DNA of 64,000 nucleotides. Source: Mesorhizobium sophorae. Its GTDB lineage: Bacteria > Pseudomonadota > Alphaproteobacteria > Rhizobiales > Rhizobiaceae. Below the pieces are notes generated by a model, which was given only the letters and a program-made list of their open reading frames with translations, had not been told where the DNA came from and did no database searches. Both the position numbers and the translations under genes were made by a program. Shown piece by piece: positions 26,123 to 34,633 of this stretch. Each line of letters starts with the position of its first letter. Within the stretch, counting starts at the first letter, position 1. Location: NCBI RefSeq assembly GCF_002270415.1, contig NZ_NNRI01000001.1, positions 434,001-498,000 of the forward strand. The letters are read 5' to 3'.

Positions 26123-27850
26123 CTAGTGGGAATGCCGGGGGATGCCGGCATCGCGCCGACCGACGAGAAAGTCGAAATCGCAGCCCTTGTCGGCCTGCAG
26201 AACGCGCTCGACATAGAGGCTCTGGTAGCCGCCTTCGGGTGGCGTCGGCGGCTGCCACTCATGCCGGCGGGTGGCCAGTTCCTCGTCCGACACCAAAAGC
26301 TCCAGGCGCCGGCCGGCCACATCCAGCTCGATGAGATCGCCATCGCGCACCAGCGCCAGCGCCCCGCCGGCCGCTGCTTCCGGCGCCACATGCAGCACCA
26401 CGGTGCCGTAGGCGGTGCCGCTCATGCGCGCGTCCGAGATGCGCACCATGTCGGAGATGCCTTGCTTCAGCAGCTTGGCCGGCAGCGGCATGTTGCCGAC
26501 CTCGGCCATCCCGGGGTAGCCACGCGGTCCGCAATTCTTCAGCACCATCACTGAAGAGGCGTCGATATCCAGCTCCGGATCGTCGATGCGGGCGTAGTAG
26601 TGCTCGATGTTTTCGAAGACAATCGCCTTGCCGCGATGCTGCATCAGCTCGGGCGTTGCCGCCGACGGTTTGATGACCGCCCCGTTGGGCGCCAGATTAC
26701 CGCGCAGGATAGAGATGCCGCCTTCCCTTGTCAGCGGGTCGCTCAGCGGGCGGATGACCTCGGTGTTGTAGTTGGGCGCGCCGTCGATCAACTCGCCAAT
26801 GGTCTTGTTGCTGACGGTCATGGCGTCGCGATGAAGAAGCCCCACTTCATCAAGCGACGCCATGACCGCAGCCAGCCCCCCGGCATAGTAGAAATCTTCC
26901 ATCAGGAACCGGCCCGATGGCATTAAATCGACAATGGTCGGAACGTCGCGGCCAAGGCGGTCCCAGTCATCGAGGCTGAGATCGACGCCGACACGGTTGG
27001 CGATAGCGATCAGGTGCAGCACTGCATTGGTCGAGCCGCCGATCGCGCCATTGACGCGAATGGCGTTCTCGAACGCTTGCCTGGTGAGGATCCGCGCAAT
27101 CGTCACATCCTTGCGGACCAGCTCGACGATCTGGCGTCCGGCCATCTGGGCGAGCACACCACGGCGCGAGTCCACCGCCGGGATCGCGGCATTGTCCGGC
27201 ATCCCGATGCCGAGCGCCTCCACCATGCTGGCCATGGTCGAAGCCGTGCCCATTGTCATGCAGCTGCCCGCCGACCGGCTCTGGCCCTGTTCGGCGGCCA
27301 GGAAATCGGCGACCGGCATGCGGCCGGCCTTCACCTCTTCGGCGAATTTCCAGACATGCGTGCCCGAGCCGATATCTTGTCCGCGGAACTTGCCGTTGAG
27401 CATCGGTCCGCCGGAAACGGTGATGGTCGGCAGATTGCATGATGCAGCACCCATCAGCAGCGCAGGCGTGGTCTTGTCGCAGCCGACCAGCAGGATGACG
27501 CCGTCGATAGGATTGCCGCGGATGGATTCCTCGACATCCATGCTGACCAGATTGCGAAACAGCATGGCGGTGGGGCGCATGTTGCTCTCGCCCAATGACA
27601 TGACCGGAAATTCCAGCGGCAGGCCGCCGGCTTCATAGACGCCACGTTTGACGTGGTCGGCCAGGGCGCGCAGATGCGCGTTGCATGGTGTCAGTTCCGA
27701 CCAGGTGTTGCAGATGCCGATCACCGGGCGGCCGTCGAACGCGTCGGCGGGAATGCCCTGGTTCTTCATCCAGCTGCGGTGCATGAAGGCGTTCTTGCCT
27801 TCGCCGCCGAACCAGGCCTCGGACCGCAGCTTGCGTTTGGTCTCGGTCAC
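26123..27850 (-). CDS. IlvD/Edd family dehydratase, L-arabonate dehydratase-like
   Basis: The 575-residue protein has the three Cys that ligate the Fe-S cluster in sugar-acid dehydratases: TPCNAHL (Cys56), GCDKTTPA (Cys124) and SAGSCMTMG (Cys197). Their 68 and 73 residue spacing equals that of Rhizobium L-arabinonate dehydratase (Cys59/127/200 as I recall). ARMSGTAYGT supplies the C-terminal catalytic Ser region. It removes water from an aldonate to give the 2-keto-3-deoxy acid. Its ATG overlaps the FadR-type gene stop. The exact sugar (L-arabinose, D-xylose or another) cannot be fixed. Confidence 0.9.
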   Translation of the reverse strand: MTETKRKLRSEAWFGGEGKNAFMHRSWMKNQGIPADAFDGRPVIGICNTWSELTPCNAHLRALADHVKRGVYEAGGLPLEFPVMSLGESNMRPTAMLFRNLVSMDVEESIRGNPIDGVILLVGCDKTTPALLMGAASCNLPTITVSGGPMLNGKFRGQDIGSGTHVWKFAEEVKAGRMPVADFLAAEQGQSRSAGSCMTMGTASTMASMVEALGIGMPDNAAIPAVDSRRGVLAQMAGRQIVELVRKDVTIARILTRQAFENAIRVNGAIGGSTNAVLHLIAIANRVGVDLSLDDWDRLGRDVPTIVDLMPSGRFLMEDFYYAGGLAAVMASLDEVGLLHRDAMTVSNKTIGELIDGAPNYNTEVIRPLSDPLTREGGISILRGNLAPNGAVIKPSAATPELMQHRGKAIVFENIEHYYARIDDPELDIDASSVMVLKNCGPRGYPGMAEVGNMPLPAKLLKQGISDMVRISDARMSGTAYGTVVLHVAPEAAAGGALALVRDGDLIELDVAGRRLELLVSDEELATRRHEWQPPTPPEGGYQSLYVERVLQADKGCDFDFLVGRRDAGIPRHSH

Positions 27851-28647
27851 GATGCCTGCTCCCGATTGGCGCGGCGCCTGTTGCGGTTCTCGACACTGCG
27901 GCGCACGTCTTCCTCGGCATCGTCGATGAGCACCAGCAGCGCCTTCTGCGCGCCGGCGGCATCGCGCGCGGCGATCTTCTCGGCCACTTCCCGGTGCAGC
28001 GGCAAAGAGTGGCGTTGGCCTTCGGGATTGTCGTTGGAGAGGCGGAAGCTCATCACCAGCGCGGTTTCGACCAGTGCAGCGAGCGAGCCGATCAGCTCGT
28101 TGCCCGTCATGCGCAGAATGGTCTGGTGGAAAAGCAGGTCAGGCTTGGCGAAGCGGTCGCCGTCGTCGACAACGGCTTCCATTTCGGCGAGCGCGGCGTT
28201 GATCTCGGCGATCTGCGCCGGCGTGGCGCGCTGCGCGGCGAGTGCGGCCGACATAGGCTCGATGGCCCGGCGCAGTTCGAACAGCGCCCGCACATCGTCG
28301 GCGCTGACACCTCTGGCGTAACGCCACGACAGGACGTCCGGGTCGAGGAAATTCCAGTCGGAGCGGGGACGCACCCTTGTGCCGGTCTTCGGCCGCGATT
28401 CGACAAGCCCCTTGCCGGCCAGCACCTTGATCGCCTCGCGCAGCACCGTGCGGCTGACCCCCAGCATCTCGCTGGAATCGTCCGCATTGGGCAGCGCTTC
28501 GCCGGGCAGGAAATCGCCCTGCACGATGCGCAGCCCGATCTGCTCGACAACCGTTGCATGCAGTGCCGTGGAGCCGCTGGAAACCGCGACGGCGACGCGC
28601 GAAGTCCGCGCCGTGCTAAAAGATTTCTTATTCTTCATACTATTCAT
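27847..28647 (-). CDS. FadR/GntR family transcriptional regulator
   Basis: From ATG 28647 (MNSMKNKKSF, 266 residues; ATG 28638 is also possible) the protein has the GntR winged helix (GDFLPGEALPNADDSSEMLG, VSRTVLREAIKVLAGKGLVE) and a FadR-type FCD domain with WRYARGVSADDVRALFELRR and LLFHQTILRMTGN. It heads the eight-gene operon for sugar-acid oxidation and Pot-type transport and is divergent from the aldose epimerase, so it is the likely local repressor. A CATATGATATG palindrome overlaps its start. Confidence 0.88.
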   Translation of the reverse strand: MNSMKNKKSFSTARTSRVAVAVSSGSTALHATVVEQIGLRIVQGDFLPGEALPNADDSSEMLGVSRTVLREAIKVLAGKGLVESRPKTGTRVRPRSDWNFLDPDVLSWRYARGVSADDVRALFELRRAIEPMSAALAAQRATPAQIAEINAALAEMEAVVDDGDRFAKPDLLFHQTILRMTGNELIGSLAALVETALVMSFRLSNDNPEGQRHSLPLHREVAEKIAARDAAGAQKALLVLIDDAEEDVRRSVENRNRRRANREQAS

Positions 28648-28655
28648 ATGATATG
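28645..28655. promoter_or_regulatory. Candidate FadR-type operator
   Basis: CATAT-G-ATATG is an 11-bp palindrome in the 46-bp gap between the divergent regulator and epimerase genes, overlapping the proposed start codon. Its place fits autoregulation by the adjacent GntR protein. A related CATATGAGATATG occurs at 5075-5087 in another divergent region. Confidence 0.35.
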
Positions 28656-28693
28656 TCTTATAGCCGTGGCGATTGGAGTCAAGGGATGGGGAC

Positions 28694-29623
28694 ATGCCGG
28701 TGACAAAGAATTCAGCAGCCGTTGTGGAGCAGCACACAGAGCTGCTTTCGATCAGCGACGGCATTGCGACGGCCGAGATTGCTCCGGCCGCCGGGGGTGC
28801 GCTAGCGTCGTATCGCTGGCGGCAAGACGGCTCTGTCGTGGACTTGCTACGCCCCGCCGATCAGGCGGCGATCAGCCGCCGCGATGCCGGCGCCATGGCC
28901 TGTTTCCCACTGGTTCCCTATTCCAACCGCATAAGGGGTGGTCGCTTCGCCTTCGCTGGTCGTACTGTCACACTGCCGACAAGCCCCGATGACCCGCATC
29001 ATGAGCACGGCCATGGCTGGCGTCGGCCTTGGACAGTCGAGCGGCACGAACCCAGCGCTGTCGTCTTGCGCTATCGCCACGCCGCCGATTCCTGGCCATG
29101 GAGCTACGAGGCCGAGCAAGTCATCTCGCTGGCCGATGGCAGTCTGGGCATCACCATCTCGCTGCGCAATCTCTCGGACACGCCGATGCCGGCCGGCTTC
29201 GGCCTGCATCCCTATTTCCCGTCGACGCCGTGGACGCATGTCCAGGCGCCGGTGTCCGGCATGTGGGAGACCGATGCGGACATCTTGCCAACCCGCCACG
29301 TCCTGCCGCCGGCCGGTGCCAACCCGACCACGGGCTTCGATGTGTCCGAGACGGACTTCGATACCGTTTTCACCGGATGGACGCGCCGGGCCCGGATTTG
29401 TTGGCCGGAGCATGGACGGCAACTGGAGATCGAGGCCGAGGTGCCGCTCGATTTCCTCGTTCTCTACACGCCGCCCGGCGAGCCGTTCTTTTGCGCCGAG
29501 CCGGTCACCAACATCACCGATGCCTTCAACCGCGACGCGGGCATCGACACCGGCCGCATCGTGCTGGCGCCCGGCCGGATGCGATCCGCCAGTGTTCGCT
29601 TCACGCCCTCACAGGCGGCCTGA
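28694..29623 (+). CDS. Aldose 1-epimerase (mutarotase-like)
   Basis: From ATG 28694 (MPVTKNSAAV, 309 residues; GGGGA ribosome site) the protein has galactose-mutarotase features: FPLVPYSNRIRGGRF (Arg and Asn of the sugar site), HEHGHGWRRPW (His), FGLHPYFP (catalytic His) and a late Glu in IEAEVPLD or FCAEPVTN. It interconverts alpha and beta anomers of an aldose, supplying the anomer used by the SDR sugar dehydrogenase of the divergent operon. Its 3' end converges on the aldehyde dehydrogenase gene 29 bases away. Confidence 0.85.
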   Translation: MPVTKNSAAVVEQHTELLSISDGIATAEIAPAAGGALASYRWRQDGSVVDLLRPADQAAISRRDAGAMACFPLVPYSNRIRGGRFAFAGRTVTLPTSPDDPHHEHGHGWRRPWTVERHEPSAVVLRYRHAADSWPWSYEAEQVISLADGSLGITISLRNLSDTPMPAGFGLHPYFPSTPWTHVQAPVSGMWETDADILPTRHVLPPAGANPTTGFDVSETDFDTVFTGWTRRARICWPEHGRQLEIEAEVPLDFLVLYTPPGEPFFCAEPVTNITDAFNRDAGIDTGRIVLAPGRMRSASVRFTPSQAA

Positions 29624-29652
29624 CCGATGTCGAACCGTCCAAAGGGGTCGGT

Positions 29653-31098
29653 TCAGAACGGATAATGCTGGCCCGGATCCTCGATCGTCACCCAGCGCAA
29701 ATCGGTGAACTCGGCGATCGAGGCCTTGCCGCCGAAACGGCCATAGCCCGAGCCCTTGACGCCGCCGAACGGCATTTGTGCCTCGTCGCCGACGGTCGGG
29801 CCATTGATATGGCAGATGCCGGCTTCGATGCGCGCGGCAACCGCCATGGCACGCTTGATGTCGCGGCTGAACACGGCTGACGACAGGCCGTATTCGGTGT
29901 CGTTGGCGACACGCACGGCCTCGTCCTCGCCCTTGACCCGGATCACCGGCTTGACCGGCCCGAAGGATTCTTCGGCATAGACGCGCATGGCCGGCGTGAC
30001 ATGGTCGAGCAAGGTCGCTTCCACCACGGTTCCACTGCGCTTGCCGCCGGCCACCAGCCTGGCGCCCTTGGCGACGGCATCGGTGACGAGTTCCTCCATC
30101 TTGTCGGCCGCCTGGCTGCTGATCAGCGAGCCCAGCACGACATGGCCGCGTGGATCGCCCGCCGGCAGTTGCGACGCGCGCGCCGCGAGCTTGGAAACGA
30201 ATTCATCGGCGACCTTTTCGTCGACGATCAGACGCTCGGTCGACATGCAGATCTGGCCCTGATGCATGAACGCGCCGAAGGTGGCGGCGTTGACGGCCGC
30301 GTCGATGTCGGCATCGTCCAGGACCAGCAACGGCGCCTTGCCGCCGAGTTCGAGCAGCGCCGGCTTCAGGTGCCGTCCAGCGAGTTCGGCGATGATCCTG
30401 CCGACCTTGGTCGAGCCAGTGAAGTTGACGCGCTTGACTGCAGGGTGCGCGACCAGCGCCTCGACAATGCCGGCGGCGTCCTTCGGGTCGTTGGTGACGA
30501 CATTGATGACGCCCTTCGGCAGGCCGGCCTCGACCAGCACCTGGCCGATCAGCCGGTGCGTGCCGGGGCACATTTCGGAAGCTTTCAGCACCACCGTGTT
30601 GCCGCAGGCGATCGGCATGGCGATGGCGCGGGTGCCGAGAATGACCGGCGCATTCCACGGCGCGATGCCGAGGCACACACCGGCCGGCTGGCGGATCGCC
30701 ATGGCCAGCGTGCCCGGCTTGTCGGATGGGATGATCTCGCCCGAAATCTGCGTCGTCATCGCCGCCGCCTCGCGCAGCATGTTGGCCGCCAGCATGACGT
30801 TGAAGCCGGCCCAAGGGGCGGTGGCGCCGGTCTCTTCCATCATCAGCTTGGTGAACTCGCCGACCTTCGAGGCCATGACGTCGGCCGCCTTGCCCAGCAA
30901 GGCGCGGCGCTCGCCAGGCCCGGTCTTCGACCAGGCCGGAAAGGCCGCCTGGGCAGCCTCCACCGCGGCATTGGCGTCGGCAATGCTGGCTGCGGCGGCG
31001 CGCGTCGCCAGCCTGCCGGTGAACGGGTCCATGCGCTCGTAGGACGCGGCACCCGAGGCAGCCCGTTCGTCGCCGTCGATCAGTAGTCCGATGTCCAT
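29653..31098 (-). CDS. NAD(P)-dependent aldehyde dehydrogenase, vanillin/salicylaldehyde dehydrogenase-like
   Basis: From ATG 31098 (MDIGLLIDGD, 481 residues; GGAG at a good distance) it has the ALDH core: APWNAPVIL, NFTGSTKVGR (cofactor), Glu250 in LLELGGKAP and catalytic Cys284 in GQICMSTER. The GQICMST and IAPWNAPV wording is that of the aromatic aldehyde group (salicylaldehyde and vanillin dehydrogenases). It is the last gene of the PcaQ-box operon, after a coniferyl-alcohol-dehydrogenase-like SDR, so it probably oxidises an aromatic aldehyde to the acid. Sugar semialdehyde oxidation for the neighbouring operon is a weaker alternative. Confidence 0.85.
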   Translation of the reverse strand: MDIGLLIDGDERAASGAASYERMDPFTGRLATRAAAASIADANAAVEAAQAAFPAWSKTGPGERRALLGKAADVMASKVGEFTKLMMEETGATAPWAGFNVMLAANMLREAAAMTTQISGEIIPSDKPGTLAMAIRQPAGVCLGIAPWNAPVILGTRAIAMPIACGNTVVLKASEMCPGTHRLIGQVLVEAGLPKGVINVVTNDPKDAAGIVEALVAHPAVKRVNFTGSTKVGRIIAELAGRHLKPALLELGGKAPLLVLDDADIDAAVNAATFGAFMHQGQICMSTERLIVDEKVADEFVSKLAARASQLPAGDPRGHVVLGSLISSQAADKMEELVTDAVAKGARLVAGGKRSGTVVEATLLDHVTPAMRVYAEESFGPVKPVIRVKGEDEAVRVANDTEYGLSSAVFSRDIKRAMAVAARIEAGICHINGPTVGDEAQMPFGGVKGSGYGRFGGKASIAEFTDLRWVTIEDPGQHYPF

Positions 31099-31126
31099 GA
31101 CTGTCTCCATCCCTCTATTCCTGCTT

Positions 31127-31175
31127 GACCATGATCTCTCCCGAAAACCGGTTCCCGCTTTTCGGGATCATGGTC
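31127..31175. repeat. Rhizobial-type intergenic palindromic repeat (CCGAAAACCGGTTCCC family)
   Basis: GACCATGAT, CCCGAAAA, a CCGGTTCCCGC centre, TTTTCGGG and ATCATGGTC form a long, nearly perfect hairpin of 49 bases directly after the SDR stop and before the aldehyde dehydrogenase. I recognise this as a very common intergenic element of rhizobial genomes. In the operon it could act as an RNA hairpin that lowers or stabilises the distal message. Confidence 0.7.
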
Positions 31176-31966
31176 TAGAATCCGAACATTTCGGCATTGA
31201 TCGATGCTTCGAGGCCACCGTCGACCGGCACGTTGGCGCCGTTGATCCAGCGCGCGCCATCTGAGCACAGGAACAGCACCACCGGTGCGATATCGCACGC
31301 TGTCCCGGCGCGCCCGACCCTGGCAATGTCGCTGTCGACGCGGGCGTCGCCGAGCACGGTGCGGAACTGTTTGAGGATCGGTGTCTCGACCGGGCCAGGG
31401 CTTACCGCATTGACGCGGATGCCGCGGCGTTTGAACAGATCCTGGTGCGCCGCACGGAAGGTCCATAGCAGCAGCAGTTCCTTGGAGACGGGATAGCCTT
31501 CCTCGTTCCTGACCGCATGTTCGCAGACCACCTCGGCGACATCGGGAAAACCTTCGATGCCGACCATCGAGGCGGCGCGGTTGAGATGGGCGCGCCAGCC
31601 ATAGCCGGCGATCGAGGCGACGTTGACGATGGCGCCGCCTTCGCGAAGTTTTGGCACAAGACCTTCCGAAAGCGCCCGCAGCCCGAAGAAATTGACGGCC
31701 AGCGTCGCCGCCGCACCGGTGTTGCCGGAGAGGCCGGCGACATTGCAGAGGGCGTCGATAGGATGCGGCAGACGCGCGATGAGATCGTCGACACCGGCCT
31801 TCGACGAGATGTCGGCCTTGACGAAACTGCCAACCGCTGCAGCCGGCTCACGCACATCGACGCCAATCACATCGGCGCCGAGCTGGCCAGCGAGTTCCGC
31901 GGTGCGCGCGCCGATGCCGGAAGCGACACCGGTGACAAGGATGGTCTTGCCGAAGAGCATGGTCAT
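31175..31966 (-). CDS. SDR oxidoreductase, coniferyl-alcohol dehydrogenase (CalA)-like
   Basis: The 263-residue protein (MTMLFGKTIL; a second ATG at 31960) has cofactor motif VTGVASGIGA, short CNVAGLSG, Ser in VNVASIAG, Tyr-x3-Lys in GYPVSKE and the ending RWINGANVPVDGGLEAS. The IDALCNVAG and RWING-N-PVDGGL segments, with the long insert before the active Tyr, match the 3-alpha-hydroxysteroid / coniferyl-alcohol dehydrogenase group, including Pseudomonas CalA. It probably oxidises an aromatic side-chain alcohol to the aldehyde for the next gene. It overlaps the permease stop by 4 bases. Confidence 0.8.
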   Translation of the reverse strand: MTMLFGKTILVTGVASGIGARTAELAGQLGADVIGVDVREPAAAVGSFVKADISSKAGVDDLIARLPHPIDALCNVAGLSGNTGAAATLAVNFFGLRALSEGLVPKLREGGAIVNVASIAGYGWRAHLNRAASMVGIEGFPDVAEVVCEHAVRNEEGYPVSKELLLLWTFRAAHQDLFKRRGIRVNAVSPGPVETPILKQFRTVLGDARVDSDIARVGRAGTACDIAPVVLFLCSDGARWINGANVPVDGGLEASINAEMFGF

Positions 31967-33021
31967 GCCTTTTCCTGATGCTTCGTGGTTTGTTGTGGCG
32001 TCGCGTCGTCATCTGCGGAGGCCGCCGCGAGCCTGACGCGATAACCGACCGGCAGCAGGCGAAGCCCAAAGCGCTCCTCGATCGTCCCCCACAGGCCGCG
32101 CGGCAGGAAAAGTGAGAACACCACAGCCGTTGCGCCAAGCCCGACCAGGTACCAAACGCCGGTACCGCCGAACCATGTCTCGATGAGGAAGAACACCAGC
32201 GCGCCGAGAATGGCGCCCTCGAAAGTGCCGATGCCGCCAACCAGCACCATGAAGATCATGTAGGCGGTCCACTGCACGTTGAAGTAGGTTTTCGGCTGGA
32301 AGGTGATGGAGGTCGCCAGCCACAGCGCGCCGGCAATGCCGATGCCGAAGGCAGCGAGCACGAACAGCAGCCGCTTGGTGCCGGTGACGCGCACGCCGAC
32401 CGAGGCGGCGGCGTCCTCATTGTCCCGGATCGCCCGGATCGCGGCACCGGTGCTGCCGCGCAGCAGACCAAACAGGATGGCAAGCAGCGCGGTCATCGAG
32501 GCCAGCGCCAGCCAGTAGATCGTCGCTCGCCTAGTGCCCGCGTCGTAGACATTCAGCGAGATCAGCGAGGTGCCGGTTTCGCCCTGCACCAGCCGGTCGA
32601 GATTGACCAGCAGATGGGTCAATGCCGCGATCACCCACATTCCGATGGCGAACTCGCCATTTCTCAGCCGCAGCATGAACAGCGAGAGCGGGATAGACAC
32701 CACGCCAACAACAAATCCCGAGGCGAACAGCGCCAGGAAGGGGTTGAGGCCCGCATCGGCCAGCCGGATGGCGAAATAGGCGCCGAGCCCGAAGAACACC
32801 TGCTGGCCGACCGAGACCAGGCCGCCGAAGCCGGCCAGCGCATTCCACATCGCCGCCAGGATCACATAGATGAACAGTGCGGTCATGCGGTCGACCGCAC
32901 CGGCCGACAGGAACTGCGGCGCGATCGCCAGCAACGCGATGATGACGGCGACGGCCATCGCGGCGGTCCGCGACGTCGCCGTGCCGCGCTCGATGACAGG
33001 CATGGTGGCGGGAGCACTCAT
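31963..33021 (-). CDS. ABC transporter permease (LivM-like) of the PcaQ-controlled importer
   Basis: From ATG 33021 (MSAPATMPVI, 352 residues) it has the LivM hallmark GFGGLVSVGQQVFFGLGAYF, about nine hydrophobic segments and the loop STGAAIRAIRDNEDAAASVG. By gene order it matches a permease of the Sinorhizobium PcaMNVWX protocatechuate importer. The frame is open far upstream, but that part overlaps the LivH-like gene. It overlaps both neighbours by 4 bases. Confidence 0.88.
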   Translation of the reverse strand: MSAPATMPVIERGTATSRTAAMAVAVIIALLAIAPQFLSAGAVDRMTALFIYVILAAMWNALAGFGGLVSVGQQVFFGLGAYFAIRLADAGLNPFLALFASGFVVGVVSIPLSLFMLRLRNGEFAIGMWVIAALTHLLVNLDRLVQGETGTSLISLNVYDAGTRRATIYWLALASMTALLAILFGLLRGSTGAAIRAIRDNEDAAASVGVRVTGTKRLLFVLAAFGIGIAGALWLATSITFQPKTYFNVQWTAYMIFMVLVGGIGTFEGAILGALVFFLIETWFGGTGVWYLVGLGATAVVFSLFLPRGLWGTIEERFGLRLLPVGYRVRLAAASADDDATPQQTTKHQEKA

Positions 33022-33908
33022 GACGTCTTCCCGAGGCGCAGCAGGCCGCGCGGGCCGAGACCGGACGCGGACAGCCGCACGAAAAGCACGACGAGAAAGA
33101 CAGCGTGGCCGCCGATCAGAAACCCCTGCGGATGCACTTGCGCGCCGAGCGTCTGGGCAAGCGCCAGCACGATACCGCCGATCAGCGTTCCCCACAGCGA
33201 ACCGGCGCCGCCGATCACCGCCGCCTCGAAGGCGAACAGCAATTGCGGCGCCCCGGCATAGGGATCGAAGGTTGCGCGCATGCCCAGGAACGCGCCGGCA
33301 AGACCGACCGTGACCATGGCGATGGCCGCGGCAATGGCGTTGGCGCGGCGGGCGTCGACACCGACCAGGCCGGCCGTATCGGGGTCTTCCGAGGTGGCGC
33401 GGATCGAGCGGCCAAGCCTGGTGTGCGTGAGGAACAATTGCAGCCCGCCGAGCAGGACAATTGCGGTGGCGAACATCACCACCGCGAGCTTGCCGACATA
33501 GATGCTGCCTGGCCATTCCCAGGAATCATAGGACAGGCTGCCGATATAGGGCGCCAGCGAACGCGTGTCGGCGCCGAACTGCTCGAACAGCAGATTGTCG
33601 ATGACGATGGCCAGGCCGAACGTCGTCAGGATCGGCAGCAGGGCTCCACCGCGCGCGCTGCGTTCGAGCAGGAAGCGCTGCAGCGCCCAGCCGATCGCCG
33701 CCATCAATGGCAGGACAATGAGCAGGCCGACAAAGGGCGAGACATGGAACCGTGAAGCGAGCAACCACAGCGCATAGGCAGCGAGCACGGCAAGGCTGCC
33801 ATGGGCGAGGTTAATGATGCGCATCACCGAAAACATAAACGACAGGCCACAGGCGATCAGCGCATAGTAGCCGCCGAGAAGGATGCCCTGGATGATCTGG
33901 TTGCTCAT
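33018..33908 (-). CDS. ABC transporter permease (LivH-like) of the PcaQ-controlled importer
   Basis: The 296-residue permease has MRIINLAHGSLAVLAAY, the LivH signature, and the ATPase-contact loop HTRLGRSIRATSEDPDTAGL. It forms the membrane channel with the LivM-like subunit whose gene overlaps its 3' end, and its own start overlaps the LivF-like stop. Substrate assignment (protocatechuate or another hydroxyaromatic) rests on the promoter and neighbours. Confidence 0.88.
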   Translation of the reverse strand: MSNQIIQGILLGGYYALIACGLSFMFSVMRIINLAHGSLAVLAAYALWLLASRFHVSPFVGLLIVLPLMAAIGWALQRFLLERSARGGALLPILTTFGLAIVIDNLLFEQFGADTRSLAPYIGSLSYDSWEWPGSIYVGKLAVVMFATAIVLLGGLQLFLTHTRLGRSIRATSEDPDTAGLVGVDARRANAIAAAIAMVTVGLAGAFLGMRATFDPYAGAPQLLFAFEAAVIGGAGSLWGTLIGGIVLALAQTLGAQVHPQGFLIGGHAVFLVVLFVRLSASGLGPRGLLRLGKTS

Positions 33909-34633
33909 GCCGGAACGCTCCCGGTGCTTTTCCGGTGCAGACCGAAATAGGCCTTCGTCACCTCGTCGCGCGAAACCTCCTTGCTTGCTCCTTCGAGCGC
34001 GACACGCCCTTCGAGCATGCAGATGACCCTGCCGGATACAGCGAGCGCCCGGTTGAGATCCTGTTCGACCAGGATGATCGTCGTGCCCGAAGCGATCAGC
34101 CCTTGCAGCGCGGCATAGACACGGTCGACGATCAGCGGCGACAGGCCGAGCGAAACCTCGTCGAGCAGCAGCAGTTCCGGGTTGCTCATCAAGGCCCGGC
34201 CAATCGCCGTCGCCTGCTGCTCGCCGCCCGAGAGGTGGCCCGTCTTGGCATGGCGGCGCGGTTTCAGGTTTGGGAACATGTCCAGCACCTTGTCGACGCT
34301 CCAGTCGCCCGGCCGGCCGGCGGTCCTGCCGAGCAGAAGGTTCTCCTCGACCGTCATCTGCACGAACAGTCTGCGTCCCTCCGGCACCAGCGCCACACCC
34401 ATGCCGACGCGCCTGTGGGACGGCACGCTCGTGAGGTCGGCGCCGTCGAGCAGCACGCGGCCGGCGGCCGGCTGATGCGCCCCTGCGATGGCCCGCAGCA
34501 GCGTCGTCTTGCCGGCGCCATTGGCACCGACCAGCGCCAGCGTCTCGCCGCGTTCGATCGTGAAGCTCACGCCGCGCACCGCCTGCAGCAGGCCGTGCCG
34601 GACAACCAGGTTCTCGACCGACAGCAGGCTCAT
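33905..34633 (-). CDS. ABC transporter ATPase (LivF-like) of the PcaQ-controlled importer
   Basis: The 242-residue ATPase has Walker A LVGANGAGKTT, VPEGRRLFVQMTV, signature LSGGEQQATAIGRAL and Walker B LLLLDEVSLGLSP. The first residue after DE is Val rather than Pro, a common variant in LivF. It overlaps both neighbours by 4 bases. Confidence 0.9.
   Translation of the reverse strand: MSLLSVENLVVRHGLLQAVRGVSFTIERGETLALVGANGAGKTTLLRAIAGAHQPAAGRVLLDGADLTSVPSHRRVGMGVALVPEGRRLFVQMTVEENLLLGRTAGRPGDWSVDKVLDMFPNLKPRRHAKTGHLSGGEQQATAIGRALMSNPELLLLDEVSLGLSPLIVDRVYAALQGLIASGTTIILVEQDLNRALAVSGRVICMLEGRVALEGASKEVSRDEVTKAYFGLHRKSTGSVPA

Noticed and set aside
25330..26391. 353-codon frame suggesting a longer SDR
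   Set aside because: Codons before 26109 overlap the dehydratase gene and are not SDR-like; the standard length is reached from 26109.
29632..29654. GAACCG...CGGTTC hairpin between the converging epimerase and aldehyde dehydrogenase genes
   Set aside because: The 6-bp stem with an 11-base loop and no T-run is too weak to call a terminator.
31963..33516. 517-codon frame suggesting a fused LivH-LivM permease
   Set aside because: The N-terminal part reads the LivH-like gene in the wrong frame; there is no true fusion.
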